A stretch of 64,000 nt of DNA, from contig UBNQ01000030.1 in the NCBI GenBank assembly GCA_900466875.1, positions 1-64,000 on the forward strand, written 5' to 3'. Shown piece after piece: positions 53,171 to 61,134 of the stretch (positions within the stretch are counted from its first letter, which is position 1; the number at the start of each line of letters is the position of its first letter). Position numbers and translations under genes: made by a program. The notes beneath the pieces were generated by a model. That model saw only the letters and a program-made list of their open reading frames with translations, did no database searches and was not told the DNA's origin. Origin of the DNA: Hyphomicrobiales bacterium (GTDB lineage Bacteria > Pseudomonadota > Alphaproteobacteria > Rhizobiales > Rhizobiaceae).

Positions 53171-54295
53171 TCACAGCATGGTTTCGAGGATTTCCACCAT
53201 GGTTTCCGCAGTCAGCTTGCGCGGATTGAAATCCGTCGACCGGCCCACGCCGTTCTTGACGATCTCGGGGATCGCCTCGCGCGTCACGCCAAGCGCCGAT
53301 AGACGTGTCGGTGCACCGAGCTTTTCCATCTTGGCTTCGAAAGCGTCCGCGAATTCCTCGACCGTCCCGAAACCGAGAACCGTCAGAAGGTCATCGAACC
53401 AGGACCCAAGCTCGGGTTTGTTGAAACGCAGGAAGGCCGGAACATAGATCGCGCAGGCCAGCCCGTGCCGAAGATCGTAATCCAGCGTCAGCGGATAGGA
53501 GAGCGGATGCAGCGCGGTGTTGCCGATCATCGCCATCTGCGTTCCGCCGATCACGCTGCCGAGCGTCACCTGCTCGATCGCATCACGGTCCTTGTCGAGG
53601 CAGGCCGCCTCGATATTGCGGAAGATCAGCACGATCGCGCGAAACGCCATCGCCCGCGTCATGTCGTTGGCGCGCGTCGACCAGAACCCTTCCAGCGCCT
53701 GCGTCATCGCATCGAGCGAGGTGGACACCGCGACAGCCGTCGGCATGCTGAGCGTCAGCGCCGGATCAACGATCGCGTGATCCGGAAAGCACTCGGGATA
53801 GGCAATTGCCGGTTTGGCATTCTTTTCCTTGTCGGTAACCACGGCAAACGGCGTCACTTCGCTGCCGGTCCCCGCCGTCGTCGGCACGGCGATCAGCGGC
53901 AGGCCGCGACCTGCGGGCTTCTTCACCCGGTACAGATAGTCGCGGATGGAGCCTTCATTCTTCTGCAGCAGCGCAACGCATTTGGCCGCATCCAGCACAC
54001 TGCCGCCCCCGATCGCAACGACGACATCAGCCCCGCTTTCGCGGCAGCGGGCGGCAGCCGTATCGACCGTCGAAATTGACGGGTTTTCCTCGATATCGGT
54101 GAAGATCGTCAGTTCGGCAGAACCGACCAGCTCCTTCAATCCGGCTTCGCCGACGCGGTTGAGGAAACTGCGTCCAATCATCGCAAACACATGACGGCCG
54201 CCCAAATTCGAAATCATATCGGGTAGGGTCGACAGGCGATCCCAACCGAAATGAACCGCGGTCGGCAAGCTGAAATTCCAATTCGAACCCGTCAT
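53171..54295 (-). CDS. Iron-type (group III) alcohol dehydrogenase with a substituted metal ligand
   Basis: 374 residues from the ATG at 54295 (GGAG eight bases upstream). The NAD-binding loop is GGGSVLDAAK (97-106), followed by PTTAGTGSEVTPFAVV. Metal ligands expected from FucO-like enzymes are D195, H263 (NTALHPLSY) and H277 (LRHGLACA); the second ligand, normally His in D-x-x-x-H, is Q199 here (DAMTQALEGFWS). The FWS after the motif resembles phosphonate-associated members of the family. It would interconvert a small alcohol and aldehyde or keto acid with NAD(H). Operon context (lactate-permease-like transporter, cupin) suggests a hydroxy acid or a sulfonate/phosphonate analogue as substrate. 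Confidence 0.88.
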   Translation of the reverse strand: MTGSNWNFSLPTAVHFGWDRLSTLPDMISNLGGRHVFAMIGRSFLNRVGEAGLKELVGSAELTIFTDIEENPSISTVDTAAARCRESGADVVVAIGGGSVLDAAKCVALLQKNEGSIRDYLYRVKKPAGRGLPLIAVPTTAGTGSEVTPFAVVTDKEKNAKPAIAYPECFPDHAIVDPALTLSMPTAVAVSTSLDAMTQALEGFWSTRANDMTRAMAFRAIVLIFRNIEAACLDKDRDAIEQVTLGSVIGGTQMAMIGNTALHPLSYPLTLDYDLRHGLACAIYVPAFLRFNKPELGSWFDDLLTVLGFGTVEEFADAFEAKMEKLGAPTRLSALGVTREAIPEIVKNGVGRSTDFNPRKLTAETMVEILETML

Positions 54296-54477
54296 CTTCG
54301 TCACTCCAATATCTTTTACGTTCTTCAAAAACCAATAGGCCGCCGGCAATTCCGCGTCTTGGACAAGACAAAGGAGCGGAGTTGGAGAGGTGATCAGCCC
54401 CGCCCGTATCCGCTCCTCCGATCAAGCCATCAAAGCGCTTAGGGGTCGCCAGAGACAGCCTATTGAATTTTAATATA

Positions 54478-54867
54478 TCACTTAGGACCCTCGATTGGAA
54501 GGCCATGCTTGGCCATCAGCTGCAGGTAGTCTTCCCGCGGCGGAACGAAGATGTCGATGCCGCGGAAACCGGTCGTCGTGCGGCCGCCATGCGGCACGTT
54601 CGACGGATGAACGCAGACATCGCCGGCCTCCATCAGGAAGGTTTCATCGCCGCAGGTATGCTCTTCCGTCCCTTCCAGGATGACCAGGATCTGCACCGCT
54701 TCATGGCTGTGCATGGGAAATACGCATCCGGGAGGATTGGTGATGAAGCTGAGCAGGGCGGGACCTGCCGCGACGAAGCGCGTGCTGGACTGTTCGGTCA
54801 GCGGAACCAGCGGAATATCCTCGATCGTGTAGCAGTATTTCGACTTGTTGGTTGCTTTGTAAACCAT
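54478..54867 (-). CDS. Small cupin-domain protein
   Basis: 129 residues, one cupin_2 barrel. Motif 1 is PMHSHEAVQILVILEG with H53 and H55; the position of the usual Glu is Q59. Motif 2 AGDVCVHPSNVPHGG supplies H93. The 3-His geometry could bind Fe, Mn or Ni. It resembles single-domain cupins that act as isomerases, dioxygenases or lyases on small acids; no specific function can be given. AGGAG precedes the ATG. It lies 36 nt downstream of the permease gene and upstream of the dehydrogenase gene, all on the minus strand. Confidence 0.8.
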   Translation of the reverse strand: MVYKATNKSKYCYTIEDIPLVPLTEQSSTRFVAAGPALLSFITNPPGCVFPMHSHEAVQILVILEGTEEHTCGDETFLMEAGDVCVHPSNVPHGGRTTTGFRGIDIFVPPREDYLQLMAKHGLPIEGPK

Positions 54868-54903
54868 CGTTATTTCTCCTATTTATCCATCAATTCCAAA
54901 GCT

Positions 54904-56508
54904 TTAAGGAAGCATCCATGAAAGCACAGGTGTCGTTTGGAGGTAGACGATCGCGCAAAGGACGAGCGTCAGTGCAATGCTCCAGGGAAGTGTCTTGCGG
55001 AAAATATCCCCTTCGCGTCCGATGATGCCGACCGCAGCGGCGCCGATTGTCAGGCTTTGCGGTGAAATCATCTTGCCGAGCACGCCACCGGAGCTGTTGG
55101 CCGCAGCCAGAAGCGAGGGTGACAGACCGGTTTCATGAGCCGCCGCGACCTGCAGAGCACCGAAGAGCGCGTTGGCTGAATTGTCGGATCCGGTAATCGC
55201 AACGCCGATCCAGCCGATGGCCGGCGACAGGAATGCGAACGCATGCCCAGTCGTGGCGAGCCAGCGCCCGAGCGTGATGGTCTGTCCGGAAAAGTTCATG
55301 ACGAATGCGACGGCAAGCACGCAGAGAACCGTCGGAATGGCCCATTTGAGCTGCCTGAGCGTTGCGCCGTAAGTCTGCACCGCCTCACCGCCCGAAACCT
55401 TGAGGAAAGGCATCGAGAACAGGCCCGCGACACCGAGAAGCGTGGCGGTACCCGGCAGCCAGGGCAGCGACAGCGACGTGCCGATAGCCCCGCCGGTCGG
55501 ATTGACGATGGCAAGCCCCGGCCATGCGAACTTGCTGACACCGGCAGACAGAGCCTGGGCGATCGGTCCGAGCTGCGACAGCGTGAAGATCACGATGATC
55601 GCGACATAGGGCAGGAAGGCGATCGAAACGCTGCGGCTGTTGAACGGGATTTTCGAGTTCTCCCCTTCGTTGACGATGGCGCATTCGACGGTTTCCTTCG
55701 GCTTCCACACCTGCAGGAAGGCGACCAGTGCCGCGGCCCCGGCAAGCGCGCCGAGAACGTCCGTCAGCGGCACCGAGATCCAGGACGAACTGACGAACTG
55801 CGTCACGGCATAGGCAAAACCGGCGACCAGCGCAGGCAACCATGTCTGGCGAAGCCCTCTGCCGCCATCGACGATCCACACGAGGATCAGCGGGATGAAC
55901 AGCGCCAAGATCGGCGTCTGGCGACCGATGATCGCACCCAGCTCGTCATAAGGCAGGCCGGAAACGGCTGCTAATGTGGTGATCGGCACACCAAGCGCAC
56001 CGAAGGCCACCGGTGCGGTATCCGCCACAAGCGCGCAGAGTGCGGCTTTCAGCGGATCCATGCCGATTGCCACCATCATCACACCGGCAATGGCGATCGG
56101 CGTGCCGGCGCCGGCAAGCGCCTCGAGCAGGCCGCCGAAGCAGAATGCGATGATGATCGACTGGACACGCAGGTCGGTGCTGATCACCCCGAAACTGCGC
56201 CGCAGGATGTCGAAATATCCCGACTTCACCATCATGTTGTGGATCCAGATGGCGTTGATGATGATCAGGATGATCGGAAGAATGCTGAACGCCGCGCCAT
56301 AGAGCGCGGAATTGGCGGCGACCGAGACCGGCATGCCGTAGATGATGATGGCAACCCCCATCGCAACGATGAGCGAGCATAGGCCGGAAAGCTGCGGCGA
56401 AAGCCTGAACCCTCCGAGCATGACGAACATCGTCAGAAGCGGCAGGGCCGCAAAGAGCGAACTCAGTCCGAGCGACTGAGCCACCGGATCGTAAACCTGT
56501 TGAAACAT
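54904..56508 (-). CDS. L-lactate permease family (LctP) transporter
   Basis: 534 residues from the ATG at 56508 (GGGGAG upstream). It has twelve or more hydrophobic segments of the LctP family: LPLLTMFVMLGGFRLSPQLSGL, GLLEALAGAGTPIAIAGVMMVAIGMDPLKAALCALVADTAPVAFGALGVPI, and near the end GSDNSANALFGALQVAAAHETGLSPSLLAAANSSGGVLGKMISPQSL. LctP proteins import L- or D-lactate and glycolate with protons. As first gene of an operon with an alcohol dehydrogenase-like enzyme, a cupin and a GntR regulator, it probably takes up a small hydroxy acid, but the neighbours are not the usual lactate dehydrogenase genes. Confidence 0.87.
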   Translation of the reverse strand: MFQQVYDPVAQSLGLSSLFAALPLLTMFVMLGGFRLSPQLSGLCSLIVAMGVAIIIYGMPVSVAANSALYGAAFSILPIILIIINAIWIHNMMVKSGYFDILRRSFGVISTDLRVQSIIIAFCFGGLLEALAGAGTPIAIAGVMMVAIGMDPLKAALCALVADTAPVAFGALGVPITTLAAVSGLPYDELGAIIGRQTPILALFIPLILVWIVDGGRGLRQTWLPALVAGFAYAVTQFVSSSWISVPLTDVLGALAGAAALVAFLQVWKPKETVECAIVNEGENSKIPFNSRSVSIAFLPYVAIIVIFTLSQLGPIAQALSAGVSKFAWPGLAIVNPTGGAIGTSLSLPWLPGTATLLGVAGLFSMPFLKVSGGEAVQTYGATLRQLKWAIPTVLCVLAVAFVMNFSGQTITLGRWLATTGHAFAFLSPAIGWIGVAITGSDNSANALFGALQVAAAHETGLSPSLLAAANSSGGVLGKMISPQSLTIGAAAVGIIGREGDIFRKTLPWSIALTLVLCAIVYLQTTPVLSWMLP

Positions 56509-56831
56509 TTTCGGCGCGTCTCCCCACGCTGCCCGCAAAGGCGGGCGTCAACCCAAAGCCTTGCACCCGCCAAAATCGCCTCCCCTAAAAGCGGTCCAGG
56601 TCGATGAGTAACCTCATCTCGTGCAAGATGTGTATACTTATATATCAGTTGGATTTGACTGAAAGTGCGCAAGCGGCCGCAGCCGTGAGGCAAGTTGTCG
56701 CTGGGAAGAACTTTGCTGGGAAGGGAACGGCCAGCGTCGGGCCAAGCGGAATAGCGAAGCGTCCGGGACGCGGCTGGCTGCGCAGTCCCGGAATTCGCCC
56801 ATCGCCAGACGGGCCTGAATGTCAGGGCATT
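56509..56831. other. Spacer upstream of the LctP operon
   Basis: About 320 bp between the LctP start and the end of the small secreted protein gene. It contains the GATGAG/CTCATC palindrome, an AT-rich segment at 56630-56660, and a 9-bp direct repeat GCTGGGAAG near 56700-56725. No gene is seen. Confidence 0.45.
56603..56618. promoter_or_regulatory. Palindrome upstream of the LctP operon (candidate GntR site)
   Basis: GATGAGTAACCTCATC, a perfect 6-4-6 palindrome about 95 nt upstream of the permease ATG. A second candidate, TGTATAC, is at 56631-56637 within an AT-rich promoter-like stretch. Confidence 0.4.
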
Positions 56832-57344
56832 TTACTGGCGCAGATCGATGCTGCTGGTCACCACGGATTTGCCGCTTGCCGGATCGTTGTCGATTGTCTG
56901 CAGCCGCAGCCGGTTTTCGCCGAGTTTTGCGATCGTCATCCTGGCATTGCGATCGCCATTGATATCCCTCGCCCAGCGCACGGCCAGATTGATGGAATCT
57001 CCCTTGCGGCTTCCCGAAAGAGAGGACGGCTGGCCGGAAGGCCCCGTATAGGTTCCGCTGTAGCGCGTTCCCGAAGCTTTCAACGCTGCGGAAATGGACC
57101 GGCTGACGATGGCGAGCGCGCGGCAGGAGCCCTGCATGGCAAGATCGGCCGCCCCTGTCGAAAAATCGACATTGCAGCGCACGTTGACGGATTTTCCGCC
57201 GATCCGGGTCAGAACCGTTCCGCTGCCGGACCATTTTCCATCAATGGATTTGAGAAAATCACCCTCGGCCGCCATGGCCGGACTGGTCGTCATGATCGGC
57301 AGGCACAGAGTTGCAGCCAGGGTTGTGAGGAACTGCGCACGCAT
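56832..57344 (-). CDS. Conserved small secreted protein of unknown function
   Basis: 170 residues from the ATG at 57344 (GGAGG upstream). A signal peptide ends near PAMA-AEGD. The mature part has two Cys (NVRCNVDF and GSCRAL) likely to form one disulfide, followed by strand-like segments GTRYSGTYTGPSG, LSGSRKGDSINLAVRW, and a VVTSSIDLRQ end. It looks like a beta-rich periplasmic lipocalin-sized domain; I recognise it only as a type common in rhizobial genomes, without known function. Single gene. Confidence 0.75.
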   Translation of the reverse strand: MRAQFLTTLAATLCLPIMTTSPAMAAEGDFLKSIDGKWSGSGTVLTRIGGKSVNVRCNVDFSTGAADLAMQGSCRALAIVSRSISAALKASGTRYSGTYTGPSGQPSSLSGSRKGDSINLAVRWARDINGDRNARMTIAKLGENRLRLQTIDNDPASGKSVVTSSIDLRQ

Positions 57345-57401
57345 AGGAACCTCCATGGAACGATGAAGGGCCTAACGTGCATTTTCAGTACAAGTTCCCA
57401 A

Positions 57402-57450
57402 GCCGGGTAAGCTTTCAGGATCACAGCAAGCTTACCCGGCGCCCGGTTTT
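57402..57450 (+). terminator. Hairpin with T-run in a divergent spacer
   Basis: GCCGGGTAAGCTT (57402-57414) and AAGCTTACCCGGC (57428-57440), a perfect 13-bp stem; GTTTTT follows at 57445-57450. It sits upstream of both flanking genes, so it does not end a recognised gene. Confidence 0.45.
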
Positions 57451-57614
57451 TCAGCCGCCTGCTCCAACATCGTTTCAGCCCGCGCCGTAAAGAATACGGA
57501 GGTGTGGTTGCACTGAGCGCCGAAACATAGGTGCATATTAACCAAGCAAAAACCAGAACGTGCAAAATATAGACATATTGTCACATTTACTTTTCACAGA
57601 TCAGGATCTGCAAA

Positions 57615-58715
57615 ATGATACCGGCACAGGCAGAAAAGCAGCAGCATGCAGCAACGCCCCGTTCGATGCAGGTCATTACCGACGGCATCGGCAAGGATCT
57701 CGAACGTTTCAGCGCCGACAACACGCATGTCGTCAAGCAGATCAAGCTTCTGGCGATCAACGCCCTGATCGAAGCGGCGCGCGCCGGCGAGATGGGCAAG
57801 GGTTTTGCCGTCGTCGCCAACGAAGTGCAGCGGCTGGCGCAGGTCGCCAGCGACATCGCCTCGAAATTCGAAAGCAACGTACTTGGTCGCATCGGGTTGA
57901 CACGAACCATGGCCGACTCTCTTGTTCACGAGATGGAGGGCATAAGGCTCACCGATCTTGCCCAGACGCTGGTCCAGTTGATTGTCCGCAACCTCTTCGA
58001 GCGTACCGCCGACGTCCGCTGGTGGGCGACCGATACTGCGCTTTGGCAGGCTCTGGGCGATCCCTCCACCGAACGCCGCGCCTTCGCCGCAGAACGCCTC
58101 GGCGTCATCAACCGCTTTTACACCGTCTATCTCGATCTCGTCATGACCGACCTTTCCGGCAAGGTGATCGCCTCTGCCAACCCGAAATTCCAGCGCAAGC
58201 TGATCGGCCTGTCACTGGCGGATGAACCGTGGTTTACCGCGGCCAGCCGCTGCACATCGGGCGACGATTACGTCGTCGACGAAGTCAAGCGTTCCGGCCC
58301 GCACGACAACCGCACGGCCCTCGTCTACGCAACCGGCATCCGCGAGGACGGAAAACTCGACGGCGAGCTTCTGGGCACACTCGGCGTCTATTTCGACTGG
58401 GAGAACCAGGGCCAGTCGATCGTCGAAAAGGAAGCCAACCTGCCGCCGCACGTGGCGGAAAAAACGACCGTCCTCCTGCTCGACGGCAACAGCCGCGTCA
58501 TCGCCACGACCAACCCCGCCCTGCTGTTTTCGCATTTCGTGCTCGCCAATCCGAGCGGTCAGTCCTCAGGCAGCTATTACGACAACAACGGCTCGATCGT
58601 CGCCTACGCCAGAACCCTTGGTTATGAGGATTACGACGGCCTCGGCTGGTACGGCGTGGTCATCCAGAAGCTGGAAAACGAAGACGCAATCCGGTTGGCG
58701 CTGAATATTCGATAG
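57615..58715 (+). CDS. Cytoplasmic MCP-like protein with C-terminal Cache-like domain
   Basis: 366 residues without signal peptide or membrane helix. Residues 41-75 are the conserved tip of chemoreceptors ([35 protein letters not shown]), the region that contacts CheA and CheW. The remaining methylation helices and the HAMP domain are missing, leaving only about 60 residues of signalling hairpin. From about 120 to the end is a Cache/PAS-like sensor ([61 protein letters not shown]). Order and location are reversed relative to classical receptors. AGGAT precedes the ATG. Ligand unknown; it could modulate a chemotaxis array or be a remnant. Confidence 0.75.
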   Translation: MIPAQAEKQQHAATPRSMQVITDGIGKDLERFSADNTHVVKQIKLLAINALIEAARAGEMGKGFAVVANEVQRLAQVASDIASKFESNVLGRIGLTRTMADSLVHEMEGIRLTDLAQTLVQLIVRNLFERTADVRWWATDTALWQALGDPSTERRAFAAERLGVINRFYTVYLDLVMTDLSGKVIASANPKFQRKLIGLSLADEPWFTAASRCTSGDDYVVDEVKRSGPHDNRTALVYATGIREDGKLDGELLGTLGVYFDWENQGQSIVEKEANLPPHVAEKTTVLLLDGNSRVIATTNPALLFSHFVLANPSGQSSGSYYDNNGSIVAYARTLGYEDYDGLGWYGVVIQKLENEDAIRLALNIR

Positions 58716-58791
58716 ATCGCGGGTTCGTATGTCCAACTGGCATTGAAGATTTCATGCGCTATTTCCTCCACTCCAGGTTGGAGGAGCCACC

Positions 58792-59169
58792 ATGATCATT
58801 CGTTCCGGAAGCTGTTTGTGCGGAAAAGTCCGCTACAAGGTCAAGGCGGACCCGATCCGTATCGGGCTTTGTCATTGCATGGATTGCCGCAAGGAAAGCG
58901 GCTCGGCTTTTGCCACATTCGGTATCTGGCCGGCTCATGCATTTGAAGCCTCGGGAGATGTCCGGCATTACGAAGGCCGTGGCTTCTGCGCGCAGTGCGG
59001 CGGCCGCGTCTTTTCCGAACCGGTCGAGGATGAAGTCGAAATCCGTGTCGGCAGCCTGGACATGGCCCCGACCGATATTCAGCCTACCTATGAATTATGG
59101 GTCAAACGACGTGAAGACTGGCTTGCGCCTGTTGAAGGAGCCGAACAGTTCGAGGAAGACCGACCTTGA
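58792..59169 (+). CDS. GFA-family (glutathione-dependent formaldehyde-activating-like) zinc protein
   Basis: 125 residues. The seven zinc Cys of the GFA/CENP-V fold are present: C8-x-C10, C27-x-C29-x2-C32 and C66-x2-C69, together with GKVRY, ESGSAFATFG and the RVFSE strand. Members bind glutathione adducts or act as small carbon-sulfur lyases; most have no proven substrate. GGAGGAG precedes the ATG. Monocistronic by position. Confidence 0.88.
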   Translation: MIIRSGSCLCGKVRYKVKADPIRIGLCHCMDCRKESGSAFATFGIWPAHAFEASGDVRHYEGRGFCAQCGGRVFSEPVEDEVEIRVGSLDMAPTDIQPTYELWVKRREDWLAPVEGAEQFEEDRP

Positions 59170-59241
59170 TCCGTATCGCCATCCGCACGTCCCTTTGATA
59201 TGCCTTCGCCTCATCAGGAATCAAGGTACGGCGGGACCCCG

Positions 59242-59676
59242 ATGACCTACGAGATGCAACTGAAGAAGGCGATCGACATCGCCACCAAAGCCCATGAGGG
59301 ACAGTCCAGCAAGACGGGCGGCCCGTTCATCGATCACGTCCGACGTGTGGCCGAACATGTCATGGGCGAGGATGAGACACTGGTCGCCTGGCTTCACGAT
59401 GTCGTCGAAAAAGGCCCCGGCTGGACATGTCAGCGGCTGCGCGAAGAGGGATTTTCGCAACGGGTCGTCGATGCAGTCGACGCCATGAGCAAACGCGACG
59501 GTGAAGACTATTTCGATTTTGTCCGCCGCTCGATCGCAAGCTCGCTGGCTCGCCCGGTGAAGCGGGCCGACCTCACCGATAATCTTGCACAGATGCGCCA
59601 GATGGGCGGCGATGGCAGCAAATTCGCCGAAGGCCTGCGCATTCTGACGGAAACCTATCCGGCCAAACCGGTCTAG
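59242..59676 (+). CDS. Small HD-domain phosphohydrolase
   Basis: 144 residues from the ATG at 59242. The HD-domain metal ligands are H32 (FIDHVRRV), H52-D53 (AWLHDVVEK) and a later Asp in KRADLTDNL. The size and motifs (KAIDIATKAHEGQ, HVRRVAEH) match stand-alone SpoT-like small alarmone hydrolases or related phosphohydrolases, but the full RelA/SpoT signature is not complete. No partner gene is evident. Confidence 0.78.
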   Translation: MTYEMQLKKAIDIATKAHEGQSSKTGGPFIDHVRRVAEHVMGEDETLVAWLHDVVEKGPGWTCQRLREEGFSQRVVDAVDAMSKRDGEDYFDFVRRSIASSLARPVKRADLTDNLAQMRQMGGDGSKFAEGLRILTETYPAKPV

Positions 59677-59747
59677 ATTGATCGGAACCTTGGCTCGCCT
59701 CTCTCGTTGCGCCGGTTGGAACACCGCCGGAACGAAGAGGATAACCG

Positions 59748-60527
59748 ATGGAATTTCAATCGCGGACCGCCCTGGTCACCGGTGCAGGTTCGGGCATAGG
59801 CCGGGCTTCGGCATTGAAACTGGCACAGGCCGGCGCAGTCGTCGGTGTCCTCGGCCATACGCCCGGCGAGCTTGAGAAAACCGCCGACCTGATCAAGGCC
59901 GCCGGCGGCCGTGCCGTCCTTCTCGATGCGGATGTCGCCGATGAAACGGCCATGCAGAACGCGATCGAAACGCTGGTTGCCGAAACAGGACGACTCGATA
60001 TCGTCGTCGCCAATGCCGGCATCAACGGCGTCTGGGCGCCGATCGACGATCTCAAGCCGGCCGAATGGGACCAGACGATCCGGGTCAACCTGCGCGGCAC
60101 CTATCTGACGCTCAATGCCAGCGTCCCGCATCTGAAGAAGCAGGGCGGTTCGGTGATCGTCGTTTCCTCCATCAACGGCAACCGAAGCTTCAATACGCCG
60201 GGCGCAACCGCCTATGTTGCCACCAAGGCCGCACAGGTGGCCATCGTCCAGCAACTGGCGCTTGAGCTTGGGCGTCACGGGATCCGCGTCAATGCCGTCT
60301 GCCCGGGCGCGATCGACACCAGCATCAACGACAACACCAAGGTTCGCGACGAGGACGAGACCGCCGTGCCGGTAGAATTCCCCGAGGGCGACATCCCCAT
60401 CACCGGCGGCAAGGCCGGTACGAGCGAGGATGTCGCGTCGGTCATCCTGTTTCTCGCCTCGGATCAGTCTCGGCATGTCACCGGAACGCCGGTCTATGTC
60501 GACGGCGGCCAGGGGCTGCTGCGCTAA
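59748..60527 (+). CDS. Short-chain dehydrogenase/reductase
   Basis: 259 residues, classical SDR. The cofactor motif is TGAGSGIG (11-18), with NAG at 89-91, the catalytic Ser at 140-141, Y156-x3-K160 (YVATK) and PGAIDT after it. GHTP after strand 2 (instead of an acidic residue) suggests NADP(H) preference. GAGG precedes the ATG. Substrate unknown. Single gene upstream of the MarR-Emr operon. Confidence 0.9.
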   Translation: MEFQSRTALVTGAGSGIGRASALKLAQAGAVVGVLGHTPGELEKTADLIKAAGGRAVLLDADVADETAMQNAIETLVAETGRLDIVVANAGINGVWAPIDDLKPAEWDQTIRVNLRGTYLTLNASVPHLKKQGGSVIVVSSINGNRSFNTPGATAYVATKAAQVAIVQQLALELGRHGIRVNAVCPGAIDTSINDNTKVRDEDETAVPVEFPEGDIPITGGKAGTSEDVASVILFLASDQSRHVTGTPVYVDGGQGLLR

Positions 60528-60633
60528 CCTATATCTGCCGCGAGCCGCACCAACGGGCAGACCCGCTTCTGACCCATGCAAAATGCGGAGGGCTGACTTG
60601 CGCATGGTCAACTGTTGAAATCAGATGCTTTGG

Positions 60634-60671
60634 GTGCTAACTAATGCTGCAGATAAACTTAGTGTGCTAAC
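60634..60671. promoter_or_regulatory. Repeats in the marR leader (candidate MarR operator)
   Basis: GTGCTAAC occurs at 60634-60641 and again at 60664-60671, 30 bp apart. The second copy is part of the palindrome TTAGTGTGCTAA (60659-60670). A TTGAAA at 60615-60620 followed 17 nt later by TAACTA could be the promoter. Confidence 0.4.
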
Positions 60672-60675
60672 CGTT

Positions 60676-61134
60676 ATGCCCTACATCGATCAAACAGCCT
60701 CTGAATTCCTTGAGGAGCTGACCAAGGTCAGCCGCAAGGTTCGTACCACCTTCAACAAGAAGGTGACGGCCCACGGCCTGACCTATCCCCGTGCGCGGGC
60801 GCTTTTCCGACTGGCCAAGAAGCAGAACATGACTCAGACCGAGCTTGCCTTCGAGCTGGAACTCGAACAGGCGACGCTTGTGCGACTGCTCGACCGCATG
60901 GAAGAAAACGGCCTGATCGAACGCCGGCCCGATGCGAACGACAGGCGCGTCAAGCTGATCGGGCTGACCGAACACGGCGAGGAACAGGCGTCCTTCGTTC
61001 GTGCGCTGGCAGACCAGATCCGTCACCAGTTCTTCGAAGGCATAGACGAAGCCGAGCTGAAGCAGGCCATCGCGCTGATGGAACGGATCTCCGAAAACGT
61101 CTCCAATGTGGAGGTCGATGATGTCCGCGCGTGA
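60676..61134 (+). CDS. MarR-family regulator of the EmrAB pump
   Basis: 152 residues from the ATG at 60676. An earlier ATG at 60625 lies within the probable promoter. The winged helix is clear (YPRARALFRLAKKQNMTQTELAFELELEQATLVRLLDRMEENGLIERRPDANDRRVKLIGLTEHG), with DxRxxR-like DANDRRVK in the wing. The gene overlaps the start of the EmrB gene by 14 nt. In such operons the MarR protein represses marR-emrB-emrA until a phenolic or other toxic ligand binds it. Confidence 0.9.
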   Translation: MPYIDQTASEFLEELTKVSRKVRTTFNKKVTAHGLTYPRARALFRLAKKQNMTQTELAFELELEQATLVRLLDRMEENGLIERRPDANDRRVKLIGLTEHGEEQASFVRALADQIRHQFFEGIDEAELKQAIALMERISENVSNVEVDDVRA

